Counted from the first letter of the stretch, positions 1 to 9,683 are shown. The stretch is 38,231 bases of DNA from JAJUFS01 sp964599565 (GCA_964599565.1 CAZRFE010000016.1:1-38231), one strand, 5' to 3'. Notes: a model not told the origin generated them from the letters alone. Translations and numbers: made by a program.

Positions 1-428
1 TAGCCGCCGAGGCTCGCCACGCCCTCCTGGATGCGCGCGCCGCCCGAATCGTTGAGGCCGATCACCGGCGCGCCGACCTTCATCGCCATGTCCATGACCT
101 TGCAGATCTTCTGCGCATGGCGTTCGGAAAGCGAGCCGCCGAACACCGTGAAGTCCTGGCTGAACACGAACACCAGCCGACCGTTGATCGTGCCCGATCC
201 GGTGACGACGCCGTCGCCGGGCACGACAGACTCGGGCATCCCGAAATCGACGCAATTATGCTCGACGAACATATCGACTTCTTCGAAGCTGCCTTCGTCG
301 AGCAACACGTCGAGCCGTTCGCGCGCGGTGAGCTTGCCCTTGGCGTGCTGCGCGGCGACCCGTTTCGCGCCCCCGCCGGCGCGCGCATCGGCGCGGCGGC
401 GTTCGAGTTCCTGCATGGTCGACGACAT
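1..428 (-). CDS. pccB: Propionyl-CoA carboxylase beta subunit (PccB), N-terminal part, cut by window edge
   Basis: Reading leftward from an ATG at 428, the frame gives about 142 residues of a biotin-dependent acyl-CoA carboxylase carboxyltransferase subunit. Visible family segments are KLTARERLDVLLDEGSFEE, then VVPGDGVVTGSGTINGR, FSQDFTVFGGSLSERHA and LNDSGGARIQEGV. The last lies in the acyl-CoA/carboxybiotin binding half. The enzyme, with a biotinylated alpha subunit, makes methylmalonyl-CoA from propionyl-CoA in the cytoplasm. A good Shine-Dalgarno (GGAGAGGTGA) sits just before the ATG. The gene is divergent from the acyl-CoA regulator at 533, the arrangement known for pccB/pccR in Rhodobacter. 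The rest of the protein, normally around 510 residues, lies outside the window. The substrate (propionyl- rather than another acyl-CoA) is inferred from this neighbourhood. Confidence 0.9.
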   Translation of the reverse strand, partial: MSSTMQELERRRADARAGGGAKRVAAQHAKGKLTARERLDVLLDEGSFEEVDMFVEHNCVDFGMPESVVPGDGVVTGSGTINGRLVFVFSQDFTVFGGSLSERHAQKICKVMDMAMKVGAPVIGLNDSGGARIQEGVASLGG

Positions 429-474
429 TCACCTCTCCTTCGAGCGCACGCCTCTCTTTCGTGTCGGCGTGCCG

Positions 475-520
475 ATTGCAAATGTGAACTTGCGAAGTTG
501 CGAATGCCTGTTTTGCGAAG
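475..520. promoter_or_regulatory. Cluster of TTGC(A/G)AA sites, probable PccR/ScfR operator between pccB and pccR
   Basis: Four copies of TTGC(A/G)AA lie in the 104-bp divergent spacer: 476-482 (TTGCAAA), 490-496, 498-504 and 513-519 (all TTGCGAA). Regulators of this family (RamB, PrpR, PccR) are known to bind TTTGCAAA-like half sites, and Rhodobacter PccR binds paired TTTGCAAA sites before pccB. The cluster is therefore the likely site of autoregulation and pccB control. That PccR binds here is inference. Confidence 0.6.
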
Positions 521-532
521 TAGCGTCCCACC

Positions 533-1927
533 ATGCCCAATACCCGCCTTTATGCCGGAGAACGGCTGCGCGCGTTGCGCAACGGGCTCGGCTTCGGGCA
601 AGCGGCGATGGCGGCACGGCTGGGGCTGTCGGTCAGCTACCTGTCGCAGTTGGAAAACGACGCGCGGCCGCTGACCGCGGCGGTGATCGCCGCGCTCAAC
701 CGTCATCATCCGGCGGTGATGGCGGCGATCGAGGGCGAGGCCCCCGCGCGGCGGCTGGGCGCGCTGGCCGACGCGCTGACCGATCCGGTGCTCGCCGCCC
801 CGCTCGACGCCGAGGCGATCCAGCGGCTCGCCGCCGAGCGCCCCGACGTCGCCGACCGGGTGATCGCGCTCCACACAGCGATGCGCGACGCCGATGCGCG
901 GATGCAGATGGTCGAGGAGGTGCTCGCCTCGGGCATGGGCGCGCGGATGCCGTGGGAGGCGGTGCGCGACTGGTTCCACGAGGCAGGCAATTACGTCGAT
1001 CCGCTCGACCGCGCCGCCGAGGCGCTGGCCGAAGTGATCGCGGGCGAAGGCGCGGTGAGCGAGGCGGCGCTGGCGAAGCGCCTCGCCGCCGAGGGGATCG
1101 GGATCGCCGACAGCGCCGACGAGGCCGCGCCGATGCGCCGTTTCGACGCGGCGCGCGGCCTGCTGACGATCAACGCCGCGCTGCCGCCCGAAAGTCGCCG
1201 CTTCCTGATCGCACACCAGCTCGCCGCAACGGCGTTCGCCGGGCAGATCGACGCGATCGCCGACACGGCGGAAGTGGGGAGCGACGCCAGCCGGACGTTG
1301 CTCGGCATCGGCCTTGCGAATTACGCGGCGGGAGCGCTGATGATGCCTTATACCCGCTTCCGCGCCGCCGCCCGCGCGTTGCGCCACGACATCGACCGGC
1401 TGTCGCGCCGCTTCGGGGTCAGCTTCGAGCAAGCGTGCCACCGGCTCTCGACCTTGCAGCGGCCGGGCACGGAGGGCGTGCCTTTCTATTTCTGCCGCGT
1501 TGACATGGCGGGCAACATCACCAAGCGGCATTCGGCGACGCGCCTGCAATTCGCCCGTTTCGGCGGCGCCTGCCCCTTGTGGATGGTGCACGAGGCGGTG
1601 GCGATCCCCGACCGCATCCTCGTCCAGCATGCCGAGACGCCCGACGGCGTGCGCTACGTCTCGATGGCCAAGGGGCTGGTCAAGCCGTCGGGCAGCTTCA
1701 CCCGCGCGCCGCGCCGTTATGCGGTGGTGCTGGGCTGCGAGGCCGATCAGGCGGGGGATTTCGTCTATGCCGACGCGATCGACCGCGCCGCGCCGCCGAC
1801 GCCGATCGGCATCTCCTGCCGGCTGTGCCCGCGCGCCGATTGCGACCAGCGCGCCTTTCCGCCCGCCGACCGCGCGATCCGCGTCGATCCGGCGGTGCGC
1901 GCGGTGGTGCCGTATCGCGTGGTATAG
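533..1927 (+). CDS. pccR: Short-chain fatty acyl-CoA transcriptional regulator, ScfR/PccR (RamB) family
   Basis: This 464-residue protein has the three-part layout of the ScfR family. An XRE-type helix-turn-helix lies at about residues 8-62 (ending SVSYLSQLENDARPLT). A middle IrrE/ImmA-like region follows, and then a DUF2083 C-terminal domain with the cysteine motif CRLCPRADC near residue 435. Family members sense acyl-CoAs and control acetate or propionate assimilation (RamB, PrpR, PccR). The place where ImmA peptidases have HExxH reads AHQLAA here, so peptidase activity is not expected. It is divergent from pccB across a spacer carrying four TTGC(A/G)AA sites and is followed 64 bp later by acs. 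The assignment as PccR rests on this placement; an acetate-directed RamB-like role is the main alternative. Confidence 0.85.
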   Translation: MPNTRLYAGERLRALRNGLGFGQAAMAARLGLSVSYLSQLENDARPLTAAVIAALNRHHPAVMAAIEGEAPARRLGALADALTDPVLAAPLDAEAIQRLAAERPDVADRVIALHTAMRDADARMQMVEEVLASGMGARMPWEAVRDWFHEAGNYVDPLDRAAEALAEVIAGEGAVSEAALAKRLAAEGIGIADSADEAAPMRRFDAARGLLTINAALPPESRRFLIAHQLAATAFAGQIDAIADTAEVGSDASRTLLGIGLANYAAGALMMPYTRFRAAARALRHDIDRLSRRFGVSFEQACHRLSTLQRPGTEGVPFYFCRVDMAGNITKRHSATRLQFARFGGACPLWMVHEAVAIPDRILVQHAETPDGVRYVSMAKGLVKPSGSFTRAPRRYAVVLGCEADQAGDFVYADAIDRAAPPTPIGISCRLCPRADCDQRAFPPADRAIRVDPAVRAVVPYRVV

Positions 1928-1991
1928 CGGCATTGGTCTGCTTGGCTTTGCGCGCGCATTTGGGCAAACAGGGCGCAAAGAGGAGAGCCGC

Positions 1992-3935
1992 ATGACCGAC
2001 GCCGACATCTATCCCGTTCCCGCCGACTGGGCGAAGGATGCGCGCGTCGATACCGAAAGCTACGAGCAGCTCTACGGCCGCAGCCTTGCCGATCCGGGGA
2101 GTTTCTGGCTGGAGCAGGCAAAGCGGCTGGACTGGATCAAGCGGCCGGAGATTGCGGGCGACTGGTCGTTCGATGAGAAGGATTTCCACATCTCATGGTT
2201 CCCCGACGGGGTGCTCAACGTCGCGGCGAACTGCCTCGACCGGCATCTGGCGGCGCGCGGCGACACAGTCGCGCTGATCTGGGAGCCGGACAGCCCCGAT
2301 GCGGCGCCGAAGCACTTCACCTATGCCCAGCTTCACGCCGAGGTCTGCCGGTTCGCCAACGTGCTCAAGGCCGAAGGTGTCCGGAAAGGCGACCGCGTCA
2401 CCATCTACATGCCGATGATCCCCGAAGCGGCGTTCGCGATCCTTGCCTGCGCACGGATCGGCGCGATCCATTCGGTCGTGTTCGGCGGCTTCTCGCCCGA
2501 CGCGCTGGCGGGGCGGATCACCGATTGCGATTCGAGCGTCCTGATCACCGCCGACGAAGGGTGCCGCGGCGGCAAGAAAATCCCGCTCAAGGCCAATGCC
2601 GACGCCGCCGCCGAGCGTGCGTCGGCGCTCGAAAAGATGATCGTCATGAAAGCCACCGGCGGCGATGTGCCGATGCAGCCGGGCCGCGACATCTGGTATC
2701 ATGAGGCTGCCGCAAGCGCCTCGACCGACTGCCCGCCCGAGCCGATGAACGCGGAGGACCCGCTGTTCATCCTCTACACCTCGGGGAGCACGGGCAAACC
2801 CAAGGGGGTGCTCCACACCTCCGGCGGCTATCTGCTCTGGTGCGCGCTGACGCATGAGGTGGTGTTCGATTACCGGTCCGGCCAGGTCTATTGGTGCGCC
2901 GCCGACATCGGCTGGGTGACGGGGCACAGCTACATCGTCTACGGCCCGCTCGCCAACGGCGCGACCACGCTGATGTTCGAAGGCGTGCCGAACTGGCCGG
3001 ACGCCAGCCGCTTCTGGCAGGTGATCGACAAGCACCAGGTGAACATCTTCTACACCGCGCCGACTGCGATCCGCGCGCTGATGCGTGAAGGCGACGCGCC
3101 GGTGAAGAAGGCGAAACGCACATCATTGCGCCTGCTTGGCTCCGTCGGCGAACCCATCAACCCCGAAGCATGGGAGTGGTATTACCGCGTCGTGGGTGAT
3201 GCGCGCTGCCCGGTTGTCGACACCTGGTGGCAGACGGAAACCGGTGGCATTCTCATCAGCCCGCTGCCGGGCGCAACACCGCTCAAGCCTGGTTCCGCCA
3301 CGCAGCCGCTGCCCGGCATTCGTCCTGCCATTGTTGACGGCGAAGGCAACATCCTTGAAGGCGAAGCATCAGGCAATCTCGCGCTGCTCGATTCCTGGCC
3401 GGGGCAGATGCGCACGGTGTACGGCGATCACCAGCGTTTCATCGACACGTATTTCTCGACATTTCCCGGCATGTATTTCACGGGCGACGGCGCGCGCCGC
3501 GATGCGGACGGCTACTACTGGATCACCGGGCGCGTCGACGACGTGCTGAATGTTTCCGGGCACCGCATGGGCACCGCGGAGATCGAATCCGCGCTCGTTG
3601 CGCATGCGAAGGTCGCGGAAGCGGCCGTCGTCGGTTTCCCGCATGACGTGAAAGGCCAGGGCATCTATGCGTATGTGACATTGATCGCGGGCGAACCCGC
3701 GACGGAAGCGCTACGCCGCGAACTCGTTGCGTGGGTGCGAAAGGAGATCGGCCCGATCGCGACACCGGATTTCATCCAGTGGGCGCCGGGGCTGCCGAAG
3801 ACGCGCTCGGGAAAGATCATGCGCAGGATATTGCGAAAGATCGCGGCGAACGAGCACGAGCAGCTCGGCGACACCTCCACGCTCGCGGACCCGGGCGTGG
3901 TGAACGATCTCATCGACAATCGCATGAACCGCTGA
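1992..3935 (+). CDS. acs: Acetyl-CoA synthetase (AMP-forming); possible chimeric join inside the gene
   Basis: This 647-residue protein has normal length and order for Acs, which activates acetate to acetyl-CoA through acetyl-AMP. The P-loop-like YTSGSTGKPKG is at 262-272, the acetate/AMP-pocket DTWWQTETGG at 410-419, and ITGRVDDVLNVSGHRMGTAE marks the hinge. LPKTRSGKIMRR carries the catalytic lysine at residue 608, the site acetylated by Pat/AcuA-type enzymes and freed by CobB in relatives. The ATG at 1992 is chosen because AGAGGAGAG precedes it; the frame stays open further upstream. Codon style resembles the first three genes up to about 3,100 and the rest of the window from about 3,150, while the protein stays intact. 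The gene may be an assembly chimera of two acs genes joined at a conserved stretch. Confidence 0.95.
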   Translation: MTDADIYPVPADWAKDARVDTESYEQLYGRSLADPGSFWLEQAKRLDWIKRPEIAGDWSFDEKDFHISWFPDGVLNVAANCLDRHLAARGDTVALIWEPDSPDAAPKHFTYAQLHAEVCRFANVLKAEGVRKGDRVTIYMPMIPEAAFAILACARIGAIHSVVFGGFSPDALAGRITDCDSSVLITADEGCRGGKKIPLKANADAAAERASALEKMIVMKATGGDVPMQPGRDIWYHEAAASASTDCPPEPMNAEDPLFILYTSGSTGKPKGVLHTSGGYLLWCALTHEVVFDYRSGQVYWCAADIGWVTGHSYIVYGPLANGATTLMFEGVPNWPDASRFWQVIDKHQVNIFYTAPTAIRALMREGDAPVKKAKRTSLRLLGSVGEPINPEAWEWYYRVVGDARCPVVDTWWQTETGGILISPLPGATPLKPGSATQPLPGIRPAIVDGEGNILEGEASGNLALLDSWPGQMRTVYGDHQRFIDTYFSTFPGMYFTGDGARRDADGYYWITGRVDDVLNVSGHRMGTAEIESALVAHAKVAEAAVVGFPHDVKGQGIYAYVTLIAGEPATEALRRELVAWVRKEIGPIATPDFIQWAPGLPKTRSGKIMRRILRKIAANEHEQLGDTSTLADPGVVNDLIDNRMNR

Positions 3936-3948
3936 AGCTGCATCATGC

Positions 3949-3989
3949 GCCATGAAAAACGCCCGCGTTCGCGGGCGTTTCTTCATGGC
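3949..3989 (+). terminator. Rho-independent terminator after acs
   Basis: A 10-bp perfect stem AAACGCCCGC / GCGGGCGTTT (3957-3966 and 3971-3980) has a GTTC loop. An outer arm GCCATGAA / TTCATGGC lengthens it. It starts 14-22 bases after the acs stop, and a short T-rich tail (TTTCTT) follows the inner stem. Confidence 0.8.
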
Positions 3990-4054
3990 GGGGAACCTCG
4001 CACGCGTCTTCGATGTCGAAACGTTTTCTTCTCCTGCACGCGATGGAAGGCACC

Positions 4055-4633
4055 ATGAAGACATGCACGATCGCAATCATCCTGCTCGCATTCTGCCCCG
4101 CAATCGCAGGCGCGGATGACGCCGCCTGCACGGCGGCGTGGCGCTGGCTGTTCACCAGCGGGCCGCATGGCGAAGATGTCGATGGCAGCCGCAAGCAGCT
4201 GATCGACGCGCTGCGCAGGGGCAGCCCGCTGCGCGTCGGCTGGGGAGAAGCGGCTGCGGACGGCGCGTGGTCGGTGGAAGAATTCTCGAACACGACGTTC
4301 GTGAACATCATGGGCGGCAAGGATGTCGTCGCGCAGCTCGAGCCCGCGCTCATCCAGGACAATTACATCGATGCGACGGTTGCGGATCTCAAGGCGCCGC
4401 TGATCGACTGGCATGCGATCGCCTCAACGGACGGCCGCTTCAGCGCAACGATGACGGATCGGCGCAGCGGCGAGGTCATCCGCCACCTCGTGCAGCGCAC
4501 GCATTTTCACTGGTACGCGCTCGCGCCGGATCCGGCGTGCGATGCGCGCCCTGCCATCGACTCCGCACCGAAGGGCCGGATGAACGAGCAGGCCGGCGAT
4601 TCGCGCGCGCATGGCGGCAAGGCGAAACAATGA
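4055..4633 (+). CDS. Secreted protein of unknown function
   Basis: This 192-residue protein begins with a typical signal peptide (MKTCTIAIILLAFCPAIAGA). The ATG at 4055 is preceded by GGAAGG; an in-frame upstream ATG at 4013 would add 14 residues ahead of the signal peptide and is less likely. The mature part contains RRGSPLRVGWGEA and a C-terminal half with alternating polar and aromatic residues (THFHWYALAPDP). Three cysteines remain after cleavage or near the site. I do not recognise a named domain. It sits alone between the acs terminator and the convergent lipase gene, with only 4 bp to the latter, so it is probably a single-gene unit. Confidence 0.7.
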   Translation: MKTCTIAIILLAFCPAIAGADDAACTAAWRWLFTSGPHGEDVDGSRKQLIDALRRGSPLRVGWGEAAADGAWSVEEFSNTTFVNIMGGKDVVAQLEPALIQDNYIDATVADLKAPLIDWHAIASTDGRFSATMTDRRSGEVIRHLVQRTHFHWYALAPDPACDARPAIDSAPKGRMNEQAGDSRAHGGKAKQ

Positions 4634-4637
4634 TCGG

Positions 4638-5705
4638 TCAGCGGGATGCAAGCGGGCGCACGCGCGTCATCCAGCGGCCTGATGCAACGAGTTCCGCGAA
4701 CTCCTCGCCGAGAATGCGTCCGGCGTGCGTGACGGCGTGCCATGCGCGGATGCGGTCGGATTCGGTGTAGCGATAGAAATCCTTGCGGTCCGGTATCCTG
4801 CCGCCCGGCAGTTTCGCGACGAATGCATCGCTCGGTGCAAGCAGCAGCACGTGCGCGAAGTTTCGCCCGCCCGCCCGTCGCCACGGCAATGACTTGTCGA
4901 ACCAGCCCGGCACGATGCGCGAATAGAAGTGCGGATACAGCACGAGACCATCGCCGCTGCCGAAATCGAAGTCCGGGTGATAGTCGATCACGCCGCCATC
5001 GCGGTACGTGCCGTCGAGTCCCGGGATGCGCACGCCTTCAAGAACCAGCGGGATCGATCCCGAGGCGATCAGCGCGGCGCGCAGGTTTTCGTGCGTCAGC
5101 GGCACGTGTCGCGTCGGCATGTCGTGCATGCGGAACGGGCTTGCATCGCCGGCGGTATCGAAGATCACGCGCTCGGCATGCCAGCGCAGCGTGCGCCGGT
5201 TGAGTGCGTTCGTCACCGCGGCAATGGCAAGGCCCGCGGTGAGCAGCCCGCGCCGTTCGCTCGCGGCAAGACCGCGGCAGCGCGCGGCGATGACATGCAG
5301 GTGCGCGCGCGGATTCTCGAGAATCTCCCGCGCGCCGTTCTCGCCGAGCAGCGCATCGAGCAATGCAACGCTCACGCGCGAGACTTCCGCCGGCGAGGGG
5401 CGTGCGGAATAGCGCTGCCGTTCGATGTACGCGGTCTCGAAACGATCGAGCGCGGCAAGCGGATCGCGCTGCGCAAGGCATGCCATGCGCCAGCTGCCGA
5501 TCGACGAGCCGATGAGATGCAGCGGTCGCGTTCGCTGCGCGCCGCACAGTTCCGCGAACAGCACGCGGTCGAGCCCGCTCAGCGCGAGCCATTTCGGCCC
5601 GCCCGATGCGCCGATGACGGCATCCACGTTCGCGGCATCGAAGCCGCGCTGCCGAAGCGTCTCGAACGCTTTCGGACCGGCGAGAATGTCGAGCGCGAAG
5701 GACAT
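4638..5705 (-). CDS. Patatin-like phospholipase
   Basis: This 355-residue protein has the patatin fold signatures. A glycine-rich oxyanion loop GASGGPKW is at 32-39, the nucleophile elbow GSSIG at 66-70 (Ser68), and the second half of the Ser-Asp dyad is in YRDGGVIDYHPD (Asp236). ALIASGSIPLVLEGV before the DGG is also typical of the family. Such enzymes cleave acyl groups from phospholipids or other lipids. No signal peptide is evident, so it should act in the cytoplasm or at the inner membrane. It starts 3 bases after the stop of the esterase gene at 5709, so the two form a tight operon. Substrate is unknown. Confidence 0.88.
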   Translation of the reverse strand: MSFALDILAGPKAFETLRQRGFDAANVDAVIGASGGPKWLALSGLDRVLFAELCGAQRTRPLHLIGSSIGSWRMACLAQRDPLAALDRFETAYIERQRYSARPSPAEVSRVSVALLDALLGENGAREILENPRAHLHVIAARCRGLAASERRGLLTAGLAIAAVTNALNRRTLRWHAERVIFDTAGDASPFRMHDMPTRHVPLTHENLRAALIASGSIPLVLEGVRIPGLDGTYRDGGVIDYHPDFDFGSGDGLVLYPHFYSRIVPGWFDKSLPWRRAGGRNFAHVLLLAPSDAFVAKLPGGRIPDRKDFYRYTESDRIRAWHAVTHAGRILGEEFAELVASGRWMTRVRPLASR

Positions 5706-5708
5706 CGC

Positions 5709-6518
5709 CTACTCGTGATCCTGCGGCGCGAGCATGCGGCGGAACGCCTGCATCGCAGCGGGATGATGGATTGTTGCGTGCTGTTCATCGGGCATCGGCT
5801 GGTAATGCCAGCGAAGTTCTTCACCGGCGTTCTCGCGCAGCGCCGCGACGAGCTTCCCGACGGGTTCGACGATACCGCTCTCGTCGCTCGTCGCGATGTA
5901 AAGCGCGGCATCCGGCGTGCGCTTCCGCAGAAGGCTTGCGGCATTCGTCACCAGCGATTCGCCGTTCCACCACAGGCTCGGGTCGATCGCGATGTAGGTA
6001 TCGAACAGTTGCGGTTCAACGAAGAAGGTCTCGATCGCGAACAGGCCGGCGAGCGATTCGCCGGTGATGGCGGTTTCATCCGTGACGCGGTAGCGCGCCC
6101 GCACCGTCGGCATCAGCTCGGTGCGGATGAACTCGCGGAATGCCTTCGAGCCGCCGACGCGCGGTGCGATCTCGCGATCCGTTGCGACGTCCGTCGGGCC
6201 GGTGAGATCGCGCCGGCGCTCGGTGTTCTCGATGCCGACAAGCAGGAAAGGACGCATCGTGCCGTTCGCAACGGAAATCTGCACGAGTCCTGCAATGTGC
6301 AGGAAGTCTTCGTGGATGCCGCCATCCGGCATGTAGAGCACGGGCAGCGGCGCGTCGATCGGTTCGCCGTACCAGGTCGGCGTGTAGACGTTGATGCGGC
6401 GGGTTTCGCCGAGCACCTTCGAATCGATGGCGAATGTCTCGCCGATCGCAAGCGGCGCGGCCTCCGCCATCGGTGCGAGGAGCAGGCACGACAGCAATAT
6501 CGCTCTTGCGGCATTCAT
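5709..6518 (-). CDS. Secreted esterase of the IroE/esterase-D-like alpha/beta hydrolase family
   Basis: This 269-residue protein starts with a signal peptide (to about residue 20). It carries VYTPTWYG, LPVLYMPDGG and the nucleophile elbow TGESLAGLF (Ser155), as in IroE/BesA-type and esterase D-like hydrolases, which cut siderophore esters or short acyl esters in the periplasm. The likely acid and histidine are in the C-terminal third (for example DEQHATIHHPA). The start is supported by an AAGAGAA sequence upstream. It follows dbpA by 24 bp and precedes the patatin gene by 3 bp. The TonB receptor at 17.9-20 kb is not adjacent, so a siderophore role is only a guess. Confidence 0.8.
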   Translation of the reverse strand: MNAARAILLSCLLLAPMAEAAPLAIGETFAIDSKVLGETRRINVYTPTWYGEPIDAPLPVLYMPDGGIHEDFLHIAGLVQISVANGTMRPFLLVGIENTERRRDLTGPTDVATDREIAPRVGGSKAFREFIRTELMPTVRARYRVTDETAITGESLAGLFAIETFFVEPQLFDTYIAIDPSLWWNGESLVTNAASLLRKRTPDAALYIATSDESGIVEPVGKLVAALRENAGEELRWHYQPMPDEQHATIHHPAAMQAFRRMLAPQDHE

Positions 6519-6542
6519 GGCGTTTCTCTTGTTGTTGCGATG

Positions 6543-7910
<1,368 letters not shown>

Positions 7911-7950
7911 GCGCGCATGATCGCATTGATCGGCGCTTGCTGTCGCGGTG

Positions 7951-8181
7951 TCACTGCCGGACGCGTTCGATCTCGTCGTCGCGGTAATGCGGATCGGTCC
8001 AGCACGCCGGCAGCGGTTCGCCGGACGGGAAACACAGCGTCGCCTTCGCGAACCTCTCCGGCGGCTGCGCTTCCTCGCCGTAATCCGCACGCGCCTTCAC
8101 CGCCGTCTCGTGCGGATTGACGAGCGCGCGCACGTCGAGCACTTCAACAATGTGACCGCTGGATCGTTCCGTCAGCAACAT
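7951..8181 (-). CDS. Small conserved protein of unknown function
   Basis: This 76-residue acidic protein starts MLLTERSSGHIVEVLDVRAL and ends YRDDEIERVRQ. A strong Shine-Dalgarno (GGAGGT) precedes the ATG at 8181, which decides the start over a longer frame. It has one internal CFPSGEPLPACW segment with two cysteines 9 residues apart. No named domain is recognised. It follows the PAS gene by 19 bp and precedes dbpA by 40 bp, so it probably shares a transcript with both. Confidence 0.7.
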   Translation of the reverse strand: MLLTERSSGHIVEVLDVRALVNPHETAVKARADYGEEAQPPERFAKATLCFPSGEPLPACWTDPHYRDDEIERVRQ

Positions 8182-8200
8182 GGAAACCTCCGGTGCTCCA

Positions 8201-8968
8201 TCATCCTGCAGCCTGCGCACAGGCGATCCCGGTGATGTCGCGCACGACAATGACGGCGCCGTCGGGATCGCCCGCCGCCGTGCACAGCGGTGTCACGTTC
8301 AGCGTCACGTGCATGGCGCGCTGCGTGGCCGATGGAACGACGACGAACGCCTCGTCGCGCACCGTTTCACCACGAAGCGCACGGAACAGCGGCGCGTCCT
8401 CATCGCGCATCGGCGTGCCGTCCGCACCGTACACCGCGCAGGCATCGCCCTGCCGGCCTTCCTGGCTGCCCGCAAGCCCGAGCCTCGCGCGCAGCGCGGG
8501 GTTGAAGTAGGTCACTTCGCCATTGCGGTCGCACATGGCGATACCCTCCGGCAGCGTGTCGAGAACACGCCGCGAGAATGCCTTCTCGTGGCGCAACGCC
8601 TGGATTGCGCGCTGTTCTTCCGTCAGGTCCTGCACGCAAACGAGCCGGGCCTCCTCGCCATGGAAGTCCACGCCGTGCGCGTTCACCCGGACATGCAGAA
8701 GCGATCCGTCCTTTCGCCGGTGCACGCAGATCCGCTCGCCCGCAAAACTGCGCGCGTCCATCGCACCGACTTCCTTCAGCACGCCCGGCACCTCCGCGGG
8801 CGGGCGGATGTCGAGCAGCGTCATGTCGGTGAACTCATCGTGCGAGTAACCATAAAGCGCGGTCGCCGCATCGTTGACGTCAAGGAACGCGAGATCGTCC
8901 ACGCGGTAAAACCACATGGGCTGCGGATTGTTGCAGAAGAGATTCGTGAACGTGCTTTCGGGGTTCAT
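8201..8968 (-). CDS. PAS-domain protein without an output domain
   Basis: This 255-residue protein consists of two tandem PAS domains. The first (about 8-125) includes FLDVNDAATALYGYSHDEF and ends in the PAC-like LVCVQDLTEEQ. The second (about 130-250) includes DTLPEGIAMCDRNGEVTYF and ends VIVVRDITG. A helical linker with coiled-coil character joins them. No histidine kinase, GGDEF, EAL or helix-turn-helix follows; the frame stops right after the second PAS. It could act as a sensory partner of another protein, or be the front part of a sensor whose output domain was lost. No heme or flavin ligand can be assigned from sequence alone. The 145-bp leader upstream contains hairpins. Confidence 0.82.
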   Translation of the reverse strand: MNPESTFTNLFCNNPQPMWFYRVDDLAFLDVNDAATALYGYSHDEFTDMTLLDIRPPAEVPGVLKEVGAMDARSFAGERICVHRRKDGSLLHVRVNAHGVDFHGEEARLVCVQDLTEEQRAIQALRHEKAFSRRVLDTLPEGIAMCDRNGEVTYFNPALRARLGLAGSQEGRQGDACAVYGADGTPMRDEDAPLFRALRGETVRDEAFVVVPSATQRAMHVTLNVTPLCTAAGDPDGAVIVVRDITGIACAQAAG

Positions 8969-8986
8969 GTCGCTCGCTGTCAGGAG

Positions 8987-9001
8987 CGCAGGATGCCTGC
9001 G
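8987..9001 (-). other. Hairpin in the leader of the PAS gene
   Basis: CGCAGG / CCTGCG with a 3-base loop forms a perfect inverted repeat about 20 bases before the PAS start. A second possible stem, AGCTG / CAGCT, lies just upstream in the same 145-bp gap (8,969-9,113). No T-run follows, so it is not a terminator. I could not match it to a known riboswitch. Nothing else was seen in this gap. Confidence 0.35.
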
Positions 9002-9113
9002 TGCTTACCTGAAAGCTGGGGGTTCCGCGCAGCTATCCCAACCGTCGCGAACGACCGCACGATTTGCCATAAGCGATGGCGCATGCAGCCATCGACGGAC
9101 GACGGTGCGGCGC

Positions 9114-9647
9114 TCAGAGCGTATCCGCGAGCTCCATCACCTTGCACACCGTGCGCCAGTTCCGCGCGGTGCCCCACACACCGAGCGATTTCTCGATGCG
9201 CGAGAAAAGCTTCGAGCGGCCGACGCCGGCCGGCGCATGGAAATAGAAGACCTTTCCCTTCAGCAGGAACGCCTCGCCGTTCGCGCGCAGGCTTTCCAGC
9301 TTCGCAAGATCGGGATCCGGCGGCGCCGAGGAGAGAAAGGTGAGATGCAATGTCGCGGGCTCCGCTTCCGCGTTGCGGAATGGATTGCGTGCAATCGCGT
9401 CCCGCAGTTCCTGCGGCGTGAGCAACAGCACCTCGGGCGCAAACCCGCGCACTTCCTCGATGCGCGCCTTCATGCGCTTCGCGAGCGCTGCGCCGTTCGC
9501 GCTACGCGTGCGGAACACCGCGTTTCCGGTCGCGATGTAGGTCTTCGCGTCCTTCGTCCCGAGCGATGCGAGGATTTCAATGAACGTCTTCGATGGCAGC
9601 GTGCTGTTGCCGCCGATGGCGCGAAGCAGCGCGATGTATGTCGTCAT
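9114..9647 (-). CDS. DUF1697 family protein
   Basis: This 177-residue protein matches the DUF1697 pattern: an N-terminal TYIALLRAIGG (family: YIALLRGINVGG), then ASLGTKDAKTYIATGNAVF, PEVLLLTPQEL and the C-terminal SRIEKSLGVWGTARNWRTV. Length is usual for the family. It is cytoplasmic and its function is not known. It lies 36 bp after the dehydrogenase gene in the same direction and may share its transcript. Confidence 0.9.
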   Translation of the reverse strand: MTTYIALLRAIGGNSTLPSKTFIEILASLGTKDAKTYIATGNAVFRTRSANGAALAKRMKARIEEVRGFAPEVLLLTPQELRDAIARNPFRNAEAEPATLHLTFLSSAPPDPDLAKLESLRANGEAFLLKGKVFYFHAPAGVGRSKLFSRIEKSLGVWGTARNWRTVCKVMELADTL

Positions 9648-9683
9648 CTGAAGAATGCTCCGGGCTCGTGGTCGGCGGGAACG

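Noticed and set aside
8969..9113. Possible cyclic-di-GMP riboswitch before the PAS gene
   Set aside because: A GGCAAA string is present, but the required GACGCAAAGCC-like segment and tetraloop receptor are not.
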